Assembly (NCBI RefSeq): GCF_018691265.1
Contig: NW_024881282.1
Location: 48,217,853 to 48,281,852, forward strand
DNA length: 64,000 nt
Reading direction: 5' to 3'
Source: Tyto alba
Taxonomy: Eukaryota; Chordata; Aves; Strigiformes; Tytonidae
Shown here: piece after piece, positions 21,901 through 36,900 of the stretch
Layout of the letters: each line of letters starts with the position of its first letter
Position numbering within the stretch: the first letter of the stretch is position 1
Position numbers and translations under genes: made by a program
The notes under the pieces: generated by a model
What the model was told of the DNA's origin: nothing
The model's database searches: none
Seen by the model: the letters and a program-made list of their open reading frames with translations, nothing else

Positions 21901-24900
21901 AAATTTCAGAACTGTTAAGTTTCATAAAAGACATTTTAAAAAAAAAAAAAAAACAAACGTTAAACAATGACCTAGAGGTCCATCTGAGAGGCATCTGATA
22001 AGATGCTTCTTTCAGCAGCATCTTCAAGAATATTAAACCAATTTCTGCCTAACAGGAAATCTGTCTGGATTTGGTAAACACATACGTGTAGCCTTTAAAA
22101 CTGTAAAAGAGACAGGTACAATCTTGGTCACAGTTTAAAAAAACTACTTTGAAAAAAGAAAGTGAAGAAACTGCCTTTCTTCTGCATCTTAAATAAGACT
22201 GGGCAAAACACAATGCTCTTCTCTACAGTTTCACCCTGGACTGGCAGGAACACAGTTATCCTCCACAGTTAAATCAGTGCTGTAATAATTGTTGCTAATT
22301 TCTTTTATATGCTTGTCCTCACATTATACATAAGTAATAACATATAATAAAAGATAACTGATTTTTTACTGATGGATTTATATTACATGATTTAGATGGT
22401 TTGGTCGTTTCTTGATTTTTTTATACTTCTAGCTCCTTGGAAAAGAATCTTTACTGGGGGGAAAAGTGATCATTATTCTAAACCGCAAAATAATTTCTTA
22501 CATACGCAAGACCTACCTTATGAGTCACTGCTATAAGAACAGTAATTCAGTACCACATCAGCATAACCCATGTGACATAGTTTAAATTTTAGCTCTAGCT
22601 CCTTTCGTGCTATCACGTAAAAACTATATTTCTGTTGCAAGTCTGTAGTTTGTGACTGAAATGTAATAAGTTCAATTAAATCTCTTATTTTTCATTTCCA
22701 AAGAACCAACTATAAATAAATAATGCTGTTGCAATACTCCATTAAAAAAGATAAGTACAATCACCTTTAGAGACTTGCTCACTGTAATTGTAACTAAAAT
22801 TTTGTGGGTTTGATGAAAGTAATTTGCCCCAATTGACAACTCACTGATTTTTCAAATAGTCTGTACTTGTTGGTCAACCTCTTCAAACGGTAAAAATATT
22901 CTCCCTCAATCTCTTTATGTGCCAAGTTTTATCCCCAAAGGATTTATTTTAAAGTGTCTATACACTCTTACAATATTTCTTAGTCCTATCTTTAGTAAAA
23001 TTCTTATGCTTCTAACACATTTTAAGGAAGACTACACAAAACATTTCCAAATTCCACCTTTCCAGAAGTGTGATTCATGTTTCCCTTTTTTGCAAACATA
23101 CCATGAATGCTGTTTTAAGGATGGATTCTCTTTTGTAATCCTACGCTCAGAGTCACCATGTACCAATCTGAGAGACAGAGAAGCCATATGAGGTCATTGA
23201 CACCATCACTCCCTCCAGTTCAGGGCTGTTCCCGTAGCGTGATTTCTGATGCTTTTCTCCCCAGCATACTTTCAAGCGCCCTAATGTTTACTTTGACCTC
23301 CATTTATCCCAATCTGTACACCACCACTAGTAGGAGGATTCTGCTTTTCCATCACCACTGATTTTCAAAAACTGTTTTCTCCACCTAACTTAATCCCATT
23401 ACTCACGTACTCTCTTACTACACACAAAGGTTTTTCCTCCCCCATCTGTTTTATGCTTTTACAGTTACTGATCTTTCTGTTCCATTGACAAGTACTCCTC
23501 AGCACTCTTCTAAAACAGTCACTAAACACTCTCCAGAATCTGAGCCCGTGTTCCCCTGCCTGTTTTAATTAAAAATGCCTTAGTTCTTCATTGTAAAATA
23601 TCTAAAAGATGAAACTAGCTCAGGTAGTAACTTCAATAGGAAATATAAAACAGAATGGAGGGATATAAAAGTCCATCTCATCGCTTGAGTGATGCTCTAT
23701 TACAATTCAAATACCAGCATTGACTATTTTACTCTTGATCATAAGACTAAACTACTTGGACTATCCATTATTATATACATTTGGAAGGACTACAATGAAG
23801 CATTTATTAGCTGCCAGCTGTCAGTGAATTCAGGTCCTAATTCCTTCCCAAGATTAAAGGTACCTATGCTTGTGTCCTAAAAAAATAAACCAGTGAAGCA
23901 AGCTGCACTCATTTCCCAGCTGGGAAGTCCCCAATGCTCCCTGCATAATAATGGCTTTCAAATAAGTTTCTCAAAAAGTATCACAGGGAATAGTAGCATT
24001 TAGAGACTTTATTCCTGTTCTATATCTGTTCCTCTCACCATTACAGGGGAGAATAAATCACTACCTGGGGGGTCAAAAAGAGGAGAATAACTCAATAGGA
24101 AGTCATTCTGTATCTAACTGCTACAATCATTTTTGAATACGTATACTTTCCCATTAAATTACTGAAAATTATTGGCAAAGATGAACATTTTTATCTTATG
24201 CAATGGATAATAATCAGTTGTGGAATTGATATGTGCTGTTTCTGCAGACATTAAAAAGCAGTTAAGCATTGCATCTTTTAACTACTAGAGTTTATGTTAA
24301 AAAAACCATATACATAGGAAACTGAATTAGATACAGAACAATTTTGAGGATGGGTGTATAATAGACAATACAAATGAGAATAATGCAGACAATCGCATGG
24401 AGAAAAAAAGTTAAGCTCAATACTGAAAATATTTTTCCTTCTACCAAAAGTCCTCAACAGTTTTTCTCAGACTTTGGCAGAAGCCAAGCCAAGCCACTTT
24501 CACCATGAAATCAGAACAGACAGAACTCTGCCTAACACCCAGAGTCAATTTCAGAAGTTTTTCCCTTCTTTATGTGTTAAGACAACATCGTATTTTAGTA
24601 AATTACTCACCTACGCAGTTACCCACCCATGGGCAGTGGTGATCAAACTTTGCTATACATCGATTGCATACACCACAGTGTTTGGACCTCACTGGTTTCC
24701 GTATCTGTAACGGTTATTAACATTTGTTTAGAAAAGCAAAAAACCCTGACATATTTTAAGTAGAAAAAAACCCCTCAATTTAAATGTAAATTGTTTTTGT
24801 TGTTGTTAACCCCTTTAGAACTTCAAACTCGATGCTAATTTTTAAAGCAATCTTAGCTATTAAGCTTAATCTATAGTAACACAAACATCTGTACAACCGC

Positions 24901-27900
24901 GTTGAAATTGTTTTCACACTCTTTGTTATATAAAGGATTTTTTTTTTCCCATACAAAGTTCTGTCACCTCCCGCTATTGAGCTTTGTATAGCCACCAGTT
25001 TTATTTCAGCTTTTTAATAACAAAAATAAAGAATGAGTTTGAGTTCCACGATTCTGTCAGTATCATTCATAACTGAGCTCTAACATAAACTCCTTCCAGC
25101 TTCTTTTCTGAAAACAGGAATATAACGCAACACAAGTGGAACTCGGTGGAATTTAAAATGGTAATTACTCCAAACAATTTTTTTAAAAGGTTATGTTTTG
25201 CTAGAAATATAAAATGGCAATAAAAAAAATAACTGATATTAAAGTGTTCTGAGATATATACATATATACACACATAGAGAATTTTTAAGGTGCCACATCT
25301 GTACGTAATTTTCCAGATTCAGTTTCAGGAATATTAATATAATTCACATTCTACCTAGGTCAAAGCATTACAGTGTAACACTGATAAAATTGATAACTTT
25401 ATATTTACCAGTTAACCTTCTAAAAAAGAAACGCATTAAATTTACTATGGTAACTTTTTTTTTTTTTTAAGCAGTTACTTTCTTTTAAAATTTCTGTGGT
25501 GAAACTGAGTATTAACGAGTCCAAGAAAAGTATTTGCTCACAATTTGGCAAGCTTTACAAAAATTAAGATTTATTTCCCCCCTGCCCCAGTTACTGCAAA
25601 ATTGAGAACTACACTTGATTGGGGGGGGCAGGGAAGGGGCAGATATGTACTAGAAGTACCAGGTAATTTTACCATGACCTACAGAGGTGGTAGAATGTCA
25701 CTTGTGATTTTCCTAACTTGTTAGGTGTATAACCAACCATTTTGGTACATACATGGGATACTTGGATTTCAACACTGTCAGGTTATTTCCACTATGATAA
25801 CTTTTTTTCCTTTTATTGTTGCAGGTTTGCGTACAGATATATTATTTATTGAAAACACTGCTTAAATTAAAGTTTACAAATAAATCCTGCCCTTTAAATT
25901 GCATTATTAAGGGCTAAAATGCGTTCAGTATAGGAACATCTAACTTTGGCATTAACCTAGCATTAAAAATTAAAAAAAAAAACAAAAAACACAACAACAA
26001 AAAAACAGCGCTGCAATTGATTAAAAAAATACACTACCAAGCAGGTACTGCAGAATATACTGAGGTCCAGACTTCCTGTCTCTGCAAGTTCTACTATTGT
26101 CTGCAGAAAAAAGAAATAAAAATAATTACAATACATCACATAAGCAAATGGTTTCAACCATTGTAATAGCTCCTTTTCAGACCCAGGGTTGTGAACTCCA
26201 TTCATTTCAAGTACTTTCTACACACAGGAACAACTTAAATTCAGCTGAAACTGATTTTAAACCTACTTTATTAAACCAATGTGCACATTTGCTTCTAAAT
26301 TAATTCTAGCTCATACTTATTCCTAGTCTATCTAGGTTTAATTAGAGAAAAAGCAAGCTTATATTAATTTTGCTATATCCACACAGTGATTAGCACCAGT
26401 TTGACTAACATGTTGTTAAATCTATTAACACAGCTGAATTTCCAAACAGGAACATAAATAAGACTAGCTAGCAGGCTCAAGCAATCTAAAAACCAGACTT
26501 TCTTTCCAGAGGTATCCTATCAAAACTTTAAATCTATATTCACCCCTTTCCTCAGATGTTGAAGCTTCAAGAAAGAAAAGAAATAATGCAAACCAAACCT
26601 CCTCTTGTAGATAATGCTATACTTATGGGTCAGTGATACACACAAGTAGGTATCGGCTAAAGTATGACTATACCTTCACATTAAATTATAGCTTTTTCTT
26701 ATTTTGTACACTCCTTCAATACCTACTTCATTGTTGGAATAGAAGGAACCTATTATTCCATTAAATGGTTTCCAAAAACTTTTAAAATTCAGCAGCTGAA
26801 ATCATGCCATGTGAGATTTAAATGACATTTGCAACATATGGAAAATATCCTGAAAACATCTTTTGCCAGAATAACCTTCTTTGAACCAGAAGGAATTTGC
26901 TCAGCATAAATAACCCAATGGTAAATAGATTAATCTACCTCTCCCTTTCAAATCATATATATCATATGCATCAAGGTGGTTTCTAACTGCAGAAGCAATA
27001 AAACAGTCCTTACAGCTATTTTCTCATCATAACAATATAAACCTAACTTCCTTAATTAGACAATGACCGATAAGGTGGGTATCTTCACTGAAGCTGCAGT
27101 AGTTTTCCTCCAAAATACTACACTTAATAACTGGTTAGAAAAAATTTATGGAAACTTTTCCTCAAGGTAACCAGTGAATACTACAGTCAACAGTCCAGGG
27201 GTAAATCAGTATCTTGTTTTCCCTGCTCTTCTCAGGTAAATGAGGAACGATCTTCACAGTTTTCTAACACTCCCAATCTCTAAAATGTGGACTCTTTTTT
27301 CTCCTTGTTTGTTGTATTTCCATTTGTTATGGGCTCAGCCTCCACCAGTGCAACACCTCTGATCCCCCCTGCAACCAACCGCTGCCTTTCACAAGCGCCT
27401 TCATGTCCCTCCTGCAGGTTGCCAACTTCAGTACTCTGCATCCCTCTCATCCCCCTCTGCCACCCCTCACTGCTCTAACATTTCCCACTACAGGACTTGA
27501 ACTGGAAGGGCCTCCCTCACAAGAGTAACTTTTGTAAATAAACCAAATGAACAGAAAGCAAAACCAAACCAAAACAACCAACAAGACGTATCTACTGTAA
27601 TTTCAATGCTGCTGATGTGGCTTTAGATACCTTGGACACTTTCATAAATAGTTGCTCTGGTAGCAGTGAGAGTATACACTATGCTACAGACTAACAAAAA
27701 GATAACACAAAGGAATGTACAGGGTGTGATGCTCAACACTCTAATTCAGTATTGTCCACAAGCAAGATCCCAAAGCTCACAAGAACAGAACTGAACAACA
27801 GCAGATACATCACTTCTGGAAAACCTTTTTTTATTATTTACTTACTTATTTTAAGAGTGACTTGGGCTATTTTGTATCAAGGAAGAAAGGACATGACCTA

Positions 27901-30900
27901 TCAGAATAATAAACATCTGAAATTGTTGCTTACTACACATTTCCAAACATACTTAACTCGTTCATCTGGAATTAAAGTACTTCTTTTGGTTGCTTAATCC
28001 AAAGCTAAAGGCTAACTCAATATTAAACATTTGGTAACAACTTACGAAACTGTGAGAAAGCACTGCACTGCATGAAGGTAAGACACATGCCCTACGGTGG
28101 TTTATACCCCCTGATAACAGATCATTTTACTATTTGGGTAGCTGCAATATAAGAAAACAGAAATATTCACAGCCATATGCATCTGTCTGAAGAAGCTGAA
28201 CTTTACAATTCCTACCCAGTTCAGCAAGGCTTTTGAAACCACACTTAACTACATGAGCAAGTAGATCAAATGAAATGTATACTTGTGCAATTTGCTGAAC
28301 CCAAACCAAAGTGTAGCTGCTGACTATTCATTCTATTTAATTTAGTCCAGTTGAAGGAAGAGAATTTAGTCTGGAATTTACCTAGGTAAATTTCTAAGAA
28401 CAGAAAGGGCATTTGCAGAGTAAATATGTGCACTGACTAACAACTCAGCTGTAACCTACTGGAGAATATAAAAATCATTTAAGTTAGCACAACCACCCTT
28501 TTAAAGGCTATTGTATTTTAATTCCTACATAAGGACGTAATTCCAAGTGATCTTACGTCTATCCACAGGGGTCTTTTCACAAATGACTGTGAAGTAGAAG
28601 CTTGCATCCCACCAAAAGTGAGTTTTGAGCTTCTGGCCAACTTAACCAAAATAAACAAATAAAATGCTTCTGCTGCTTGTATAATTTTGGCATATTCAGT
28701 GCTCAGTTTGGCTGTTGAGAACAATGCACTTAAAAGAAATCAGAAATGCTAATAATAGTGTTATAACATCTTGGAAAGATATCAATTGGTCATCCATATT
28801 TTCCCTAATATTTATACAAAAAAAAAAACCCTACTCCAGATTGCCAAAGGTTTTGGTTGCTTTAGACTCAAAATGTTTGTCAGTCTAATAATTTTAGACA
28901 CAAAGGTAAAGAAAATTAGAGGTGCTTAGAAGTCTGGAAAGTTCTTATCAAATCAGATTAACTAACTCTTTTCACATAATGGGTTATTTGTTTCAGTAAG
29001 GCAAAAGTCTGAAATTTCACATTTTCATTTCCACCCAATCACTTTTTAAACTTTTTAACCTTGAAAATTTAAGTTGCAATTTTATTTTGTTACTCAAAAC
29101 CACCTAAATGCACCTTTAGTCCAGTAGGATTTAAACATATATTCTGAATGTAAAAAAAGAAACCTGGAAGGCAAGACCTTTCAACATGTTAGATATTTTG
29201 TTATACAACAATTTATTGAAATTTCATTTACTGAACAGCAACCTACTCCAACCTACTGGTGGCAGGCTGCTGAACAACAAGTTTGACATATCTCACAGGT
29301 TTACCTTTTTCTTTTGTTCTTCTGTGGCTTTGATGATTCCCGGATCAGATTTCCAGGATTTTCCAAAATTGTAGAAAAGTGCAACGCTATTAGCGAGGAA
29401 TGGAAGGTGTATAAAGAAAAAATTGAGATGTGTTTGAAGTCAAGGAATTTAAAGTTTAAAACCAAATTTTCTCTTGAAAATACCCGCTGATAATTCTGAA
29501 AGAAAATTTAAATACATTTAATTTTTATGAGTGCCCTTGAGTCACTGTCTTCTGAATTAAAAAAACTCAGTGCTGCTGTAAGAATCAGCTTGCTATTCAG
29601 TATTTTCTATTGCTCAAACTTGAAAATTTACTTTTTAAAATGCTGTTCTCCATGAGGCATTTCTAAAGCACTCAACCTTCTAAAGAATGAATAGTGATAG
29701 TTCAGTTTTTCTAATTATTTTCCCTTTTAAATAAATTAAATTCCATGAAATTTATCTTTTTAAAAGTATTTCCTGTTTTCACAATAAACATTTCAGAGCT
29801 CTATTTATAAGATATTCATCTGACTGCCTATGTCTTCAGTGGCTTGAAATTCCCATTAGATCACAGAAAAGACTGTTTCTAGCCATAAAAGGAATTGTGC
29901 TGCAGTGACCACTGTTGCATGGCCATCACCTCTCAACACCACTTATCTCCAAGGAAAGTACTATTTGAAACCTGGTCCTATTATAAGGCAATACCCATAT
30001 TTTACATCAATGAAAGCTATTTTTAGCATACTAGTACATGCAATACTTACAAAACCACAGGATTTAGTATTCTCTGGAAGTGTTTATAAAATCAATTACC
30101 ATATAAAGACAGGAAAAAACTCATTCATTTAAAAATATATTTCATGTGTTGAATGAGTTGCTATATAACATGCCTAGTCTTACGAAACTTGACATTCTTC
30201 ACAGAATCAAAACATTTCTTAGCAATGATGTTGAAAAACCAAATACTTCAGACATGCCTCTTTCACAAAAGGTGGAAAATTATTTACTCTGATAAACCTA
30301 CAAAAGACTTGACCAATGTGACTAAAGATACCTGTCAGCTGTCAGTCATAACTGCAAGAACATGCCATATTTGACAAAGCTGTGGTGGCAGAAGCCTCTA
30401 TAGCATTATCCAAGCACAAAGTACACTTATGACTCAGGCACAAATCACTGCACATCCAATTTATATTATATTTTAACTTGATGAATATTTCTCTCCACTT
30501 TGGTAGTCATTAGAACTTCAAGTGTAATTAATTTAATATGTTGTGTTTTGTATTACAAAGCCCTGCATATAAGACTTAAGATAACATGGCAATCTGTACT
30601 GAATTGGTATGTAACACTTCAAAGACAACAATAAAAAAAAACATTTTTTGAATGCTTTAAAAAAAAATAAGATTTTGAAATTAGATAGAATAGATCAATT
30701 AGATAGATTAGTTCAATTATATCATATTATATATCTATAAGTATATTCTATTGTGTTTGACTATTCTTGGAAAAAATGTTTTGAAGGCATTAAGCAATAT
30801 TAAGAAAAAAAATTACATAAACCACTGATAAACAAATCTACACGGTAGAGATACAAGCAAGCATTAATAAAACCCCAGAATTTCTACAGAATAGCAGTAA

Positions 30901-33900
30901 GTATCTCAAATCCTTGACATTGCTTTTGTGATGTGAAAGAATCCTGAAATAAGTAAATACTGGTAAGGCCTCTGACTTCTGAAATGCAAACAAAGTCTCA
31001 TTGTTCATGTGAAGTGTATCACGAATACCTTTTGTTTTCTTTCTACTGGGGAGAGGAATTGGTTGTGAATTTCTAATAAAAAAATATTGGCAAGTTAAGT
31101 TAGAATTTTAATCATGTACCTTATATACTAAATGTTAGTATTAACTCACTAAAGGCTAATTAATCTTTTGTCTAATAAGCTGCTTCCAGCAAGTATATAA
31201 TAGGGGGAAAAAATACCAGCTATACTATATCCTAAACACTCATAGTTCTATTTGATACATTACAGATGAAAAGCTCTGACTTATATATTTATGCAATCTA
31301 ATTTCTTCCTGTTTTTTTTCTAAAATTACCTGCTGCCAGGAATAAACTGGTTCAACTTATTTGTATAGCTAGAGAAAGATTACATTTTTTTCAGGACACT
31401 AGAAGTGTCATGGGGTTTTTGCCACAACAGTGAAAACTGTTTTTTCATTAAAAGTACCTTAATCAGACATCTGTTACAAACAATAAAGGTACAATTGTAA
31501 ATAAGAATGGGTCATAGAATTTTTTTCTATATATCATGTCTAGATTGTTAAAGACAACAGGGGAAAGACAACTTATTTTCTATCTATTAAAAGCGGTTTG
31601 CTAACCTTAAAATTTTGGAATTGCTTTTTACTGACTAAAATTTGGACAACCTGAGTGATAAAGAAGCTGTCCATGCATCCAAGCCACACAAATAGAATTC
31701 AGTATGAAGAATTTTTCTGAACTTACCCTTCCCCCCTTTTACTCCATAAAATACAGAGAGAGTTTAAGAGACTCTCCACAGAGCAAGTTTTGCCTTTCCT
31801 TTTATTGCAGTGGTGTCAGCTGAGTGTAACTCTGCCCGTGTAAATGGTAGCAGATAAGGTACTTCTGTGCTGAGGATGGAAGATATCAGGAGACTACATG
31901 AGAAAGTAAATTATAGATGAGCAGTAACTATATAAATGGAGAAGGACAAAGTCAGCAGTATTTTTCACTAGTATCTTCAAAAACCCATTTCTCCTAAGTT
32001 TTAAGCAAAAAATGTGGAGAAGGCATGAAAACCAACTAGACTGAAGGAGAAAGGAAAGTTAGAATTTTCTCCAGGATATTTCTGGCGTTTGATGGAGATA
32101 AACAACTCCAGCTGTAGGGTTCATCTCGCATACCTTAAATCACTCAGTATGCCTTCACACACAACAGGAAGGAAAAAGCCACATCCAATCTACCTTCAGT
32201 ATCAAGATATTTAACTTAAGTCAGAGAAGCAGTGCCCTGTAAGTGGCTATTTTCCTCCACTGGCTATGAAGGGAGCTTAAACAACTAACAGATTTGGATG
32301 TCCACACTAGAGGTATCTAAAATTATGTTGAGGTCCCCTCTGAAGTTTGCTTCCAAAGAGATTTTAGCAACTTGTATCACAGATATGTCAAAACTCTCCA
32401 CACACATGAAAACCTTGTAGGTTTGCATTAGCTACAGAGTAGGGAATCACTTCTCCAGAGAGAATGCCTCGTTTTGTCCTAACAGCCTCATTTACAACTA
32501 CACAAGGAAAACTACATTACCATATTATTAAGGACTGCAAAACCCATGATATAGCAGGCATTCACATTCTGCCCTGTCACCAATTTGCTGCCCTTTATGA
32601 GGTTTCCCCAGTCTTCATTGCAAGAGACAATGTAGAAATACCCATAAAACATTTTCTATTTTTAGTCCTAATCAATATCCTGCAATTATTAGAACAACAG
32701 GCTGAAAATTATTCCAGGAAACCACTTGGAATCAAAAAGGCCATCTCATTAAAAATCAAATTAAAAAACAACAAGCACTGCACAAACCCATGAGTGAGGT
32801 AAACGTGATAAACTAATTTGTCATCCTGAACTGCAACCTATTTAAAAGGGTCCAAACACATGCAGCTTCCTACAATCGCAGCTACACGTCATCCAAGAGT
32901 CTGAAACCAAGCTAAAATGCACATTATATACCGAGATGCTCCTTTCCACTAACTACAAATCCAGTAACAAAATCCTTTTCTCCTAAAGAGAAAAATATGC
33001 AGCCAGTGTAAGCTCTGAGAGATCAGTACATGCTAACGAACAATACATGCAAATGTATACATGCAAATCATAACAGCTATACATCTGGATCCAAGATGCC
33101 AGGTAGACAACAGGACACAGCTTCACAAGAAGCCACATTTGATACGGCATTTCTAAGACAAAATCCATTTTCAATCAAGTGAAGCCCTGCAAAAGCTCTC
33201 TACCTCTATCTTCTAGCTAACAAAAAACTACAAAAAGCAATTCAGCTTGAAAAAAAATCAATGCCATCCCCTCCACACCCAAAATTTATTCAGTTTTTTA
33301 ATTTAGAAAAAGTATGTAAATAAGAAAACAGAAGTTCTGGATAGCTGGGCCTGGGGTTTGAATTTTTTGGGTCTTTTGTTCCTCTAGAAACATGGCTGCT
33401 GGTTTCTTTCTTTTTGCATTGAAGGCTTTTTGCTGTTTTCATGAAGCTAATTTTGGTAATATGAATGATTTTTTTTTTTTTAACTGCTTAATTGTACCAA
33501 CTGGCTTGTTAGTTTTTAAAATGCTATGCTACTCTATCAGCTTTGTGAAAGCACAAAAATCATCATGAATTCTCTTACATCCAGTTTTTGAAATGATACT
33601 TAATTGAAGAAGTGTGCAGCATTTGTTTTCTTTCACCTAAAACCCATCAACAGATGAAGTATATTTGAAATAAGGTAATCAATACAGTATTAGTCAATGA
33701 TCAATTATTTTTAAAATTATAAATTGGCTTATATCCTCTTATCTCAGCATTGCAAGTAGTATGCTATTCCAAAAAAGCTTTATTAATGAAAACTGCACAC
33801 TCCCATTTGCACAAAATGGAAGTTGTAGAACCAAAAAAAATTTACTGTGAATGTTTTAGGTTATAGCAAAACCTGAGATGTTAGAATAACAAAGTGGTAT

Positions 33901-36900
33901 AAGAACCCTGTGACATAACAGGCACTATTTGTTCAGCTGGTACTGAAAAAGACTGCATGAACATGCATGTGCCCTGAACTTTTACAGGACACAAGAGAAT
34001 GTTCTACTTATAAATGCTAATGAAAAAGAATTAAATGTGAAATTCTAGTCTCACATTATTAAAAGTGTACTTTTAAATCCTTTTTTTTTCCTTTTAAAAA
34101 ATAAAATTAAATTAAAATATAGTGATTTAGTATGTACAATTTTGAGGGTATTTTCCCCCTACTCCACAAACAGTAGAAGGTTAGAATACACTAACAGAGC
34201 AAGACATAACTGTCCTTTGTTACGGGAAATAGAGTTAAAGGGAAGCAGCAAAACAGTGCAAGGAAGCATAGGAGCATAGATTCATATATCTATGAATAGA
34301 GAACATAACTTCCTCTTTCCCAGCAAGAATAGGATTTCTATTTTAACAAATATCTCAGACTCAGAGGCTGCTGAGAAAAATCCAATAAAATGGAAACATT
34401 TATAAAAATTCAGTACACTAGATTCATCTAAACTGTTTGAATTTACTTTCAAGACTGGTCTTTTAGAAGATACATCATTAAGTCTGAGAACTTACAGACT
34501 TAGTTTTCATGTGACCACCCTAAAATTCAAGAAAATGCACTGCTAATCCTTCATTTTGTTTGTTCTTTATGATACATAGTTTTGACTGCCCTTTTCTGTC
34601 CCATTAGGATTAAACACAGAAGATGAGATGAACTTCCAGACACCCTCAACACATCTACAAGAAAACTCTTACTAAGCACCTGAATATTAAAGTGACACTT
34701 GCAGTAATTAAGACCTTTGTATTATAAATAATATAAAGTTCCAGTAGGGCAATTTTTTTTCCTGAGCAAAAGATGGTCAGAATTTGTAAAAAATACTACA
34801 ACAGGTTTTATCACATGACCGTTACAGAGTACTCTGGTCTGTTGTAAGTAATCATATAAAGCTCTAAAAATACAAGAATCCTTTTGCCAACCACAATGCG
34901 GTGCCTCATGCGACAAAAATAGAGCAGGCATGCAGTTTCTTTTTTCCAATAAAGCTACAGGGCAATTTTCCAGAAGAAGAACGGATTTGGAATCTTATTA
35001 CAAAGACTTCCAATTAAAAATCACCAATTAAAAGGAAGATGGCCTCAAGCACTAAGTCTCTAAAAGTGCTTGTCAGAGAATTGTGGCAGCTCTAATGAAA
35101 GCAATTAGTAACTCAAGTTTTTAGACTGCTACTTCTGTATACAAAAAGACTGTTGCAAAGGTTTTGAGGTGCCTACCCTAAGTTACAGAAGCAGTACAGC
35201 ATTTTATTGACATTTTGAAGTCAGACTTTATTACAGTAATTAATTGTCTATGGTTACTACTTCTAGTGGACAATGAACTTTATTCTGTGACAAAGAAACC
35301 CCAAACTTCAAGTCACATTAATCAGAATGGCTAGCAGAAATAAAAATCTAAGCAAGTTGGTATAAATATGGAGAAAATAAGAGCTTCAGGATAAAAATCT
35401 CACAATTTGCCAGCCTTCAGGGACACCTTTCTACAGCGAGATAGAGGTCATCATGAAGTTGTGTTGGCTGTGCAGCCATTTTAATACGGTCAAGGACTTT
35501 GATTTAAAGTTGCACAAATCCTTAGATTTTGTTCAAGCTTATGTTATGCGAGCACAAGAAAGCACTTCACAGTTGCTCAACATTTGCAACCCAAAGCATG
35601 TAGTAGCATTAGCAAACATGAGTTTCTGAAGAAAATTTACAAGGTATAGAGAGCCGAGATTCAGAAGTGAGATGGTGTAGTTAGAAAAACTGTCACAGAA
35701 ACTTGTATGTTACTAATTGCCAAAAGCCATGTTTTCTTAACAAAAAGAACAGAAAAGCAACTTCAGTCTAGAGGCATGACATATTTAGACAGTTCTACTC
35801 CAATCCATAAAAACTGGAAAAGTATACCTCCATTTTTAACTATTGCTTTTTAAAATGTTTTTCATATTCATTCTGTACTATCTTTCCTCATTCTGCAGTT
35901 ACTAGCGAATTTGAATAAAAACACAGAAAATCAGGCCAGACAGAGAGACTGCTAGGACCAGCATTTCTAAGTAACTATTTCAAGACATACTCATGCTAAT
36001 ATTGATAGAAATTTTAGAATATTTTTTTTTGTGTTTTACAGTTGTTAGATTTTCATTTTTAGATTTTTTTAAACGTGAAATAGCAGTCATCTCCAGTCAC
36101 ATGGGACTGCTATTATTCACAGCAGCACCTTTGCAAATACTGTCAGTATGAAAGCAGGGTCTCCTCTCTGTTCCCAACCCAAAACGAGAGGCTCATTTAG
36201 CTAAGGCTGGAGAATATATTAACAAGATGACAAAAGGGCTGCACTGCTACTATCCTATTTCATGGTAATTCCTTTGAGGATGAAAAGAAAACCAGTTTCT
36301 CGAAAAGTCAAGCCACAAATATTAAGTTTACTTCAACTATTTACAACTAGAAGAACTATATTAAGCGTTTAATAAAACATTAAATCTCCATTTTGTTTTC
36401 TTGGGTATTGTAATTACAATACCCAAGAAAATAATTTAAAAATTTGATTCTATTTCCTTAAGGTGGATAACTGACATTCTTCAGTGAACTCTGAATCAAT
36501 TTCTACCTCTGTGAATACAAAAAGTCAATATCTAGGCAGACAGTCAAAAAGAAAAAGATGGGTATATGCTGAATCTTTGTAATCTAGTGTTGTTAACACA
36601 TACATCTTCAAAGACTGAAAATACAGTTAACAAATGTACCTAAAGTTTGTATGAAACGAAATTTACGAAATCTTTAGGAAAAACTAACTATAAAGCTAAT
36701 TCCACCGGAATTGATCTATACCATGAAATTACCTACTGCTTTTCAGGAAAGCAGTGTCTAAAAATGTAGTCAATTACACCTCTTCACCTCACAGCCAGAG
36801 CATATTTTACAGAGTTGCTTACATTTCCCCCACTTAAGAAACTGGTAAAGCACAGGAAATTTTGCAGACTGCTGTAAGCCAATTTTGAGGAAAATCTTTA

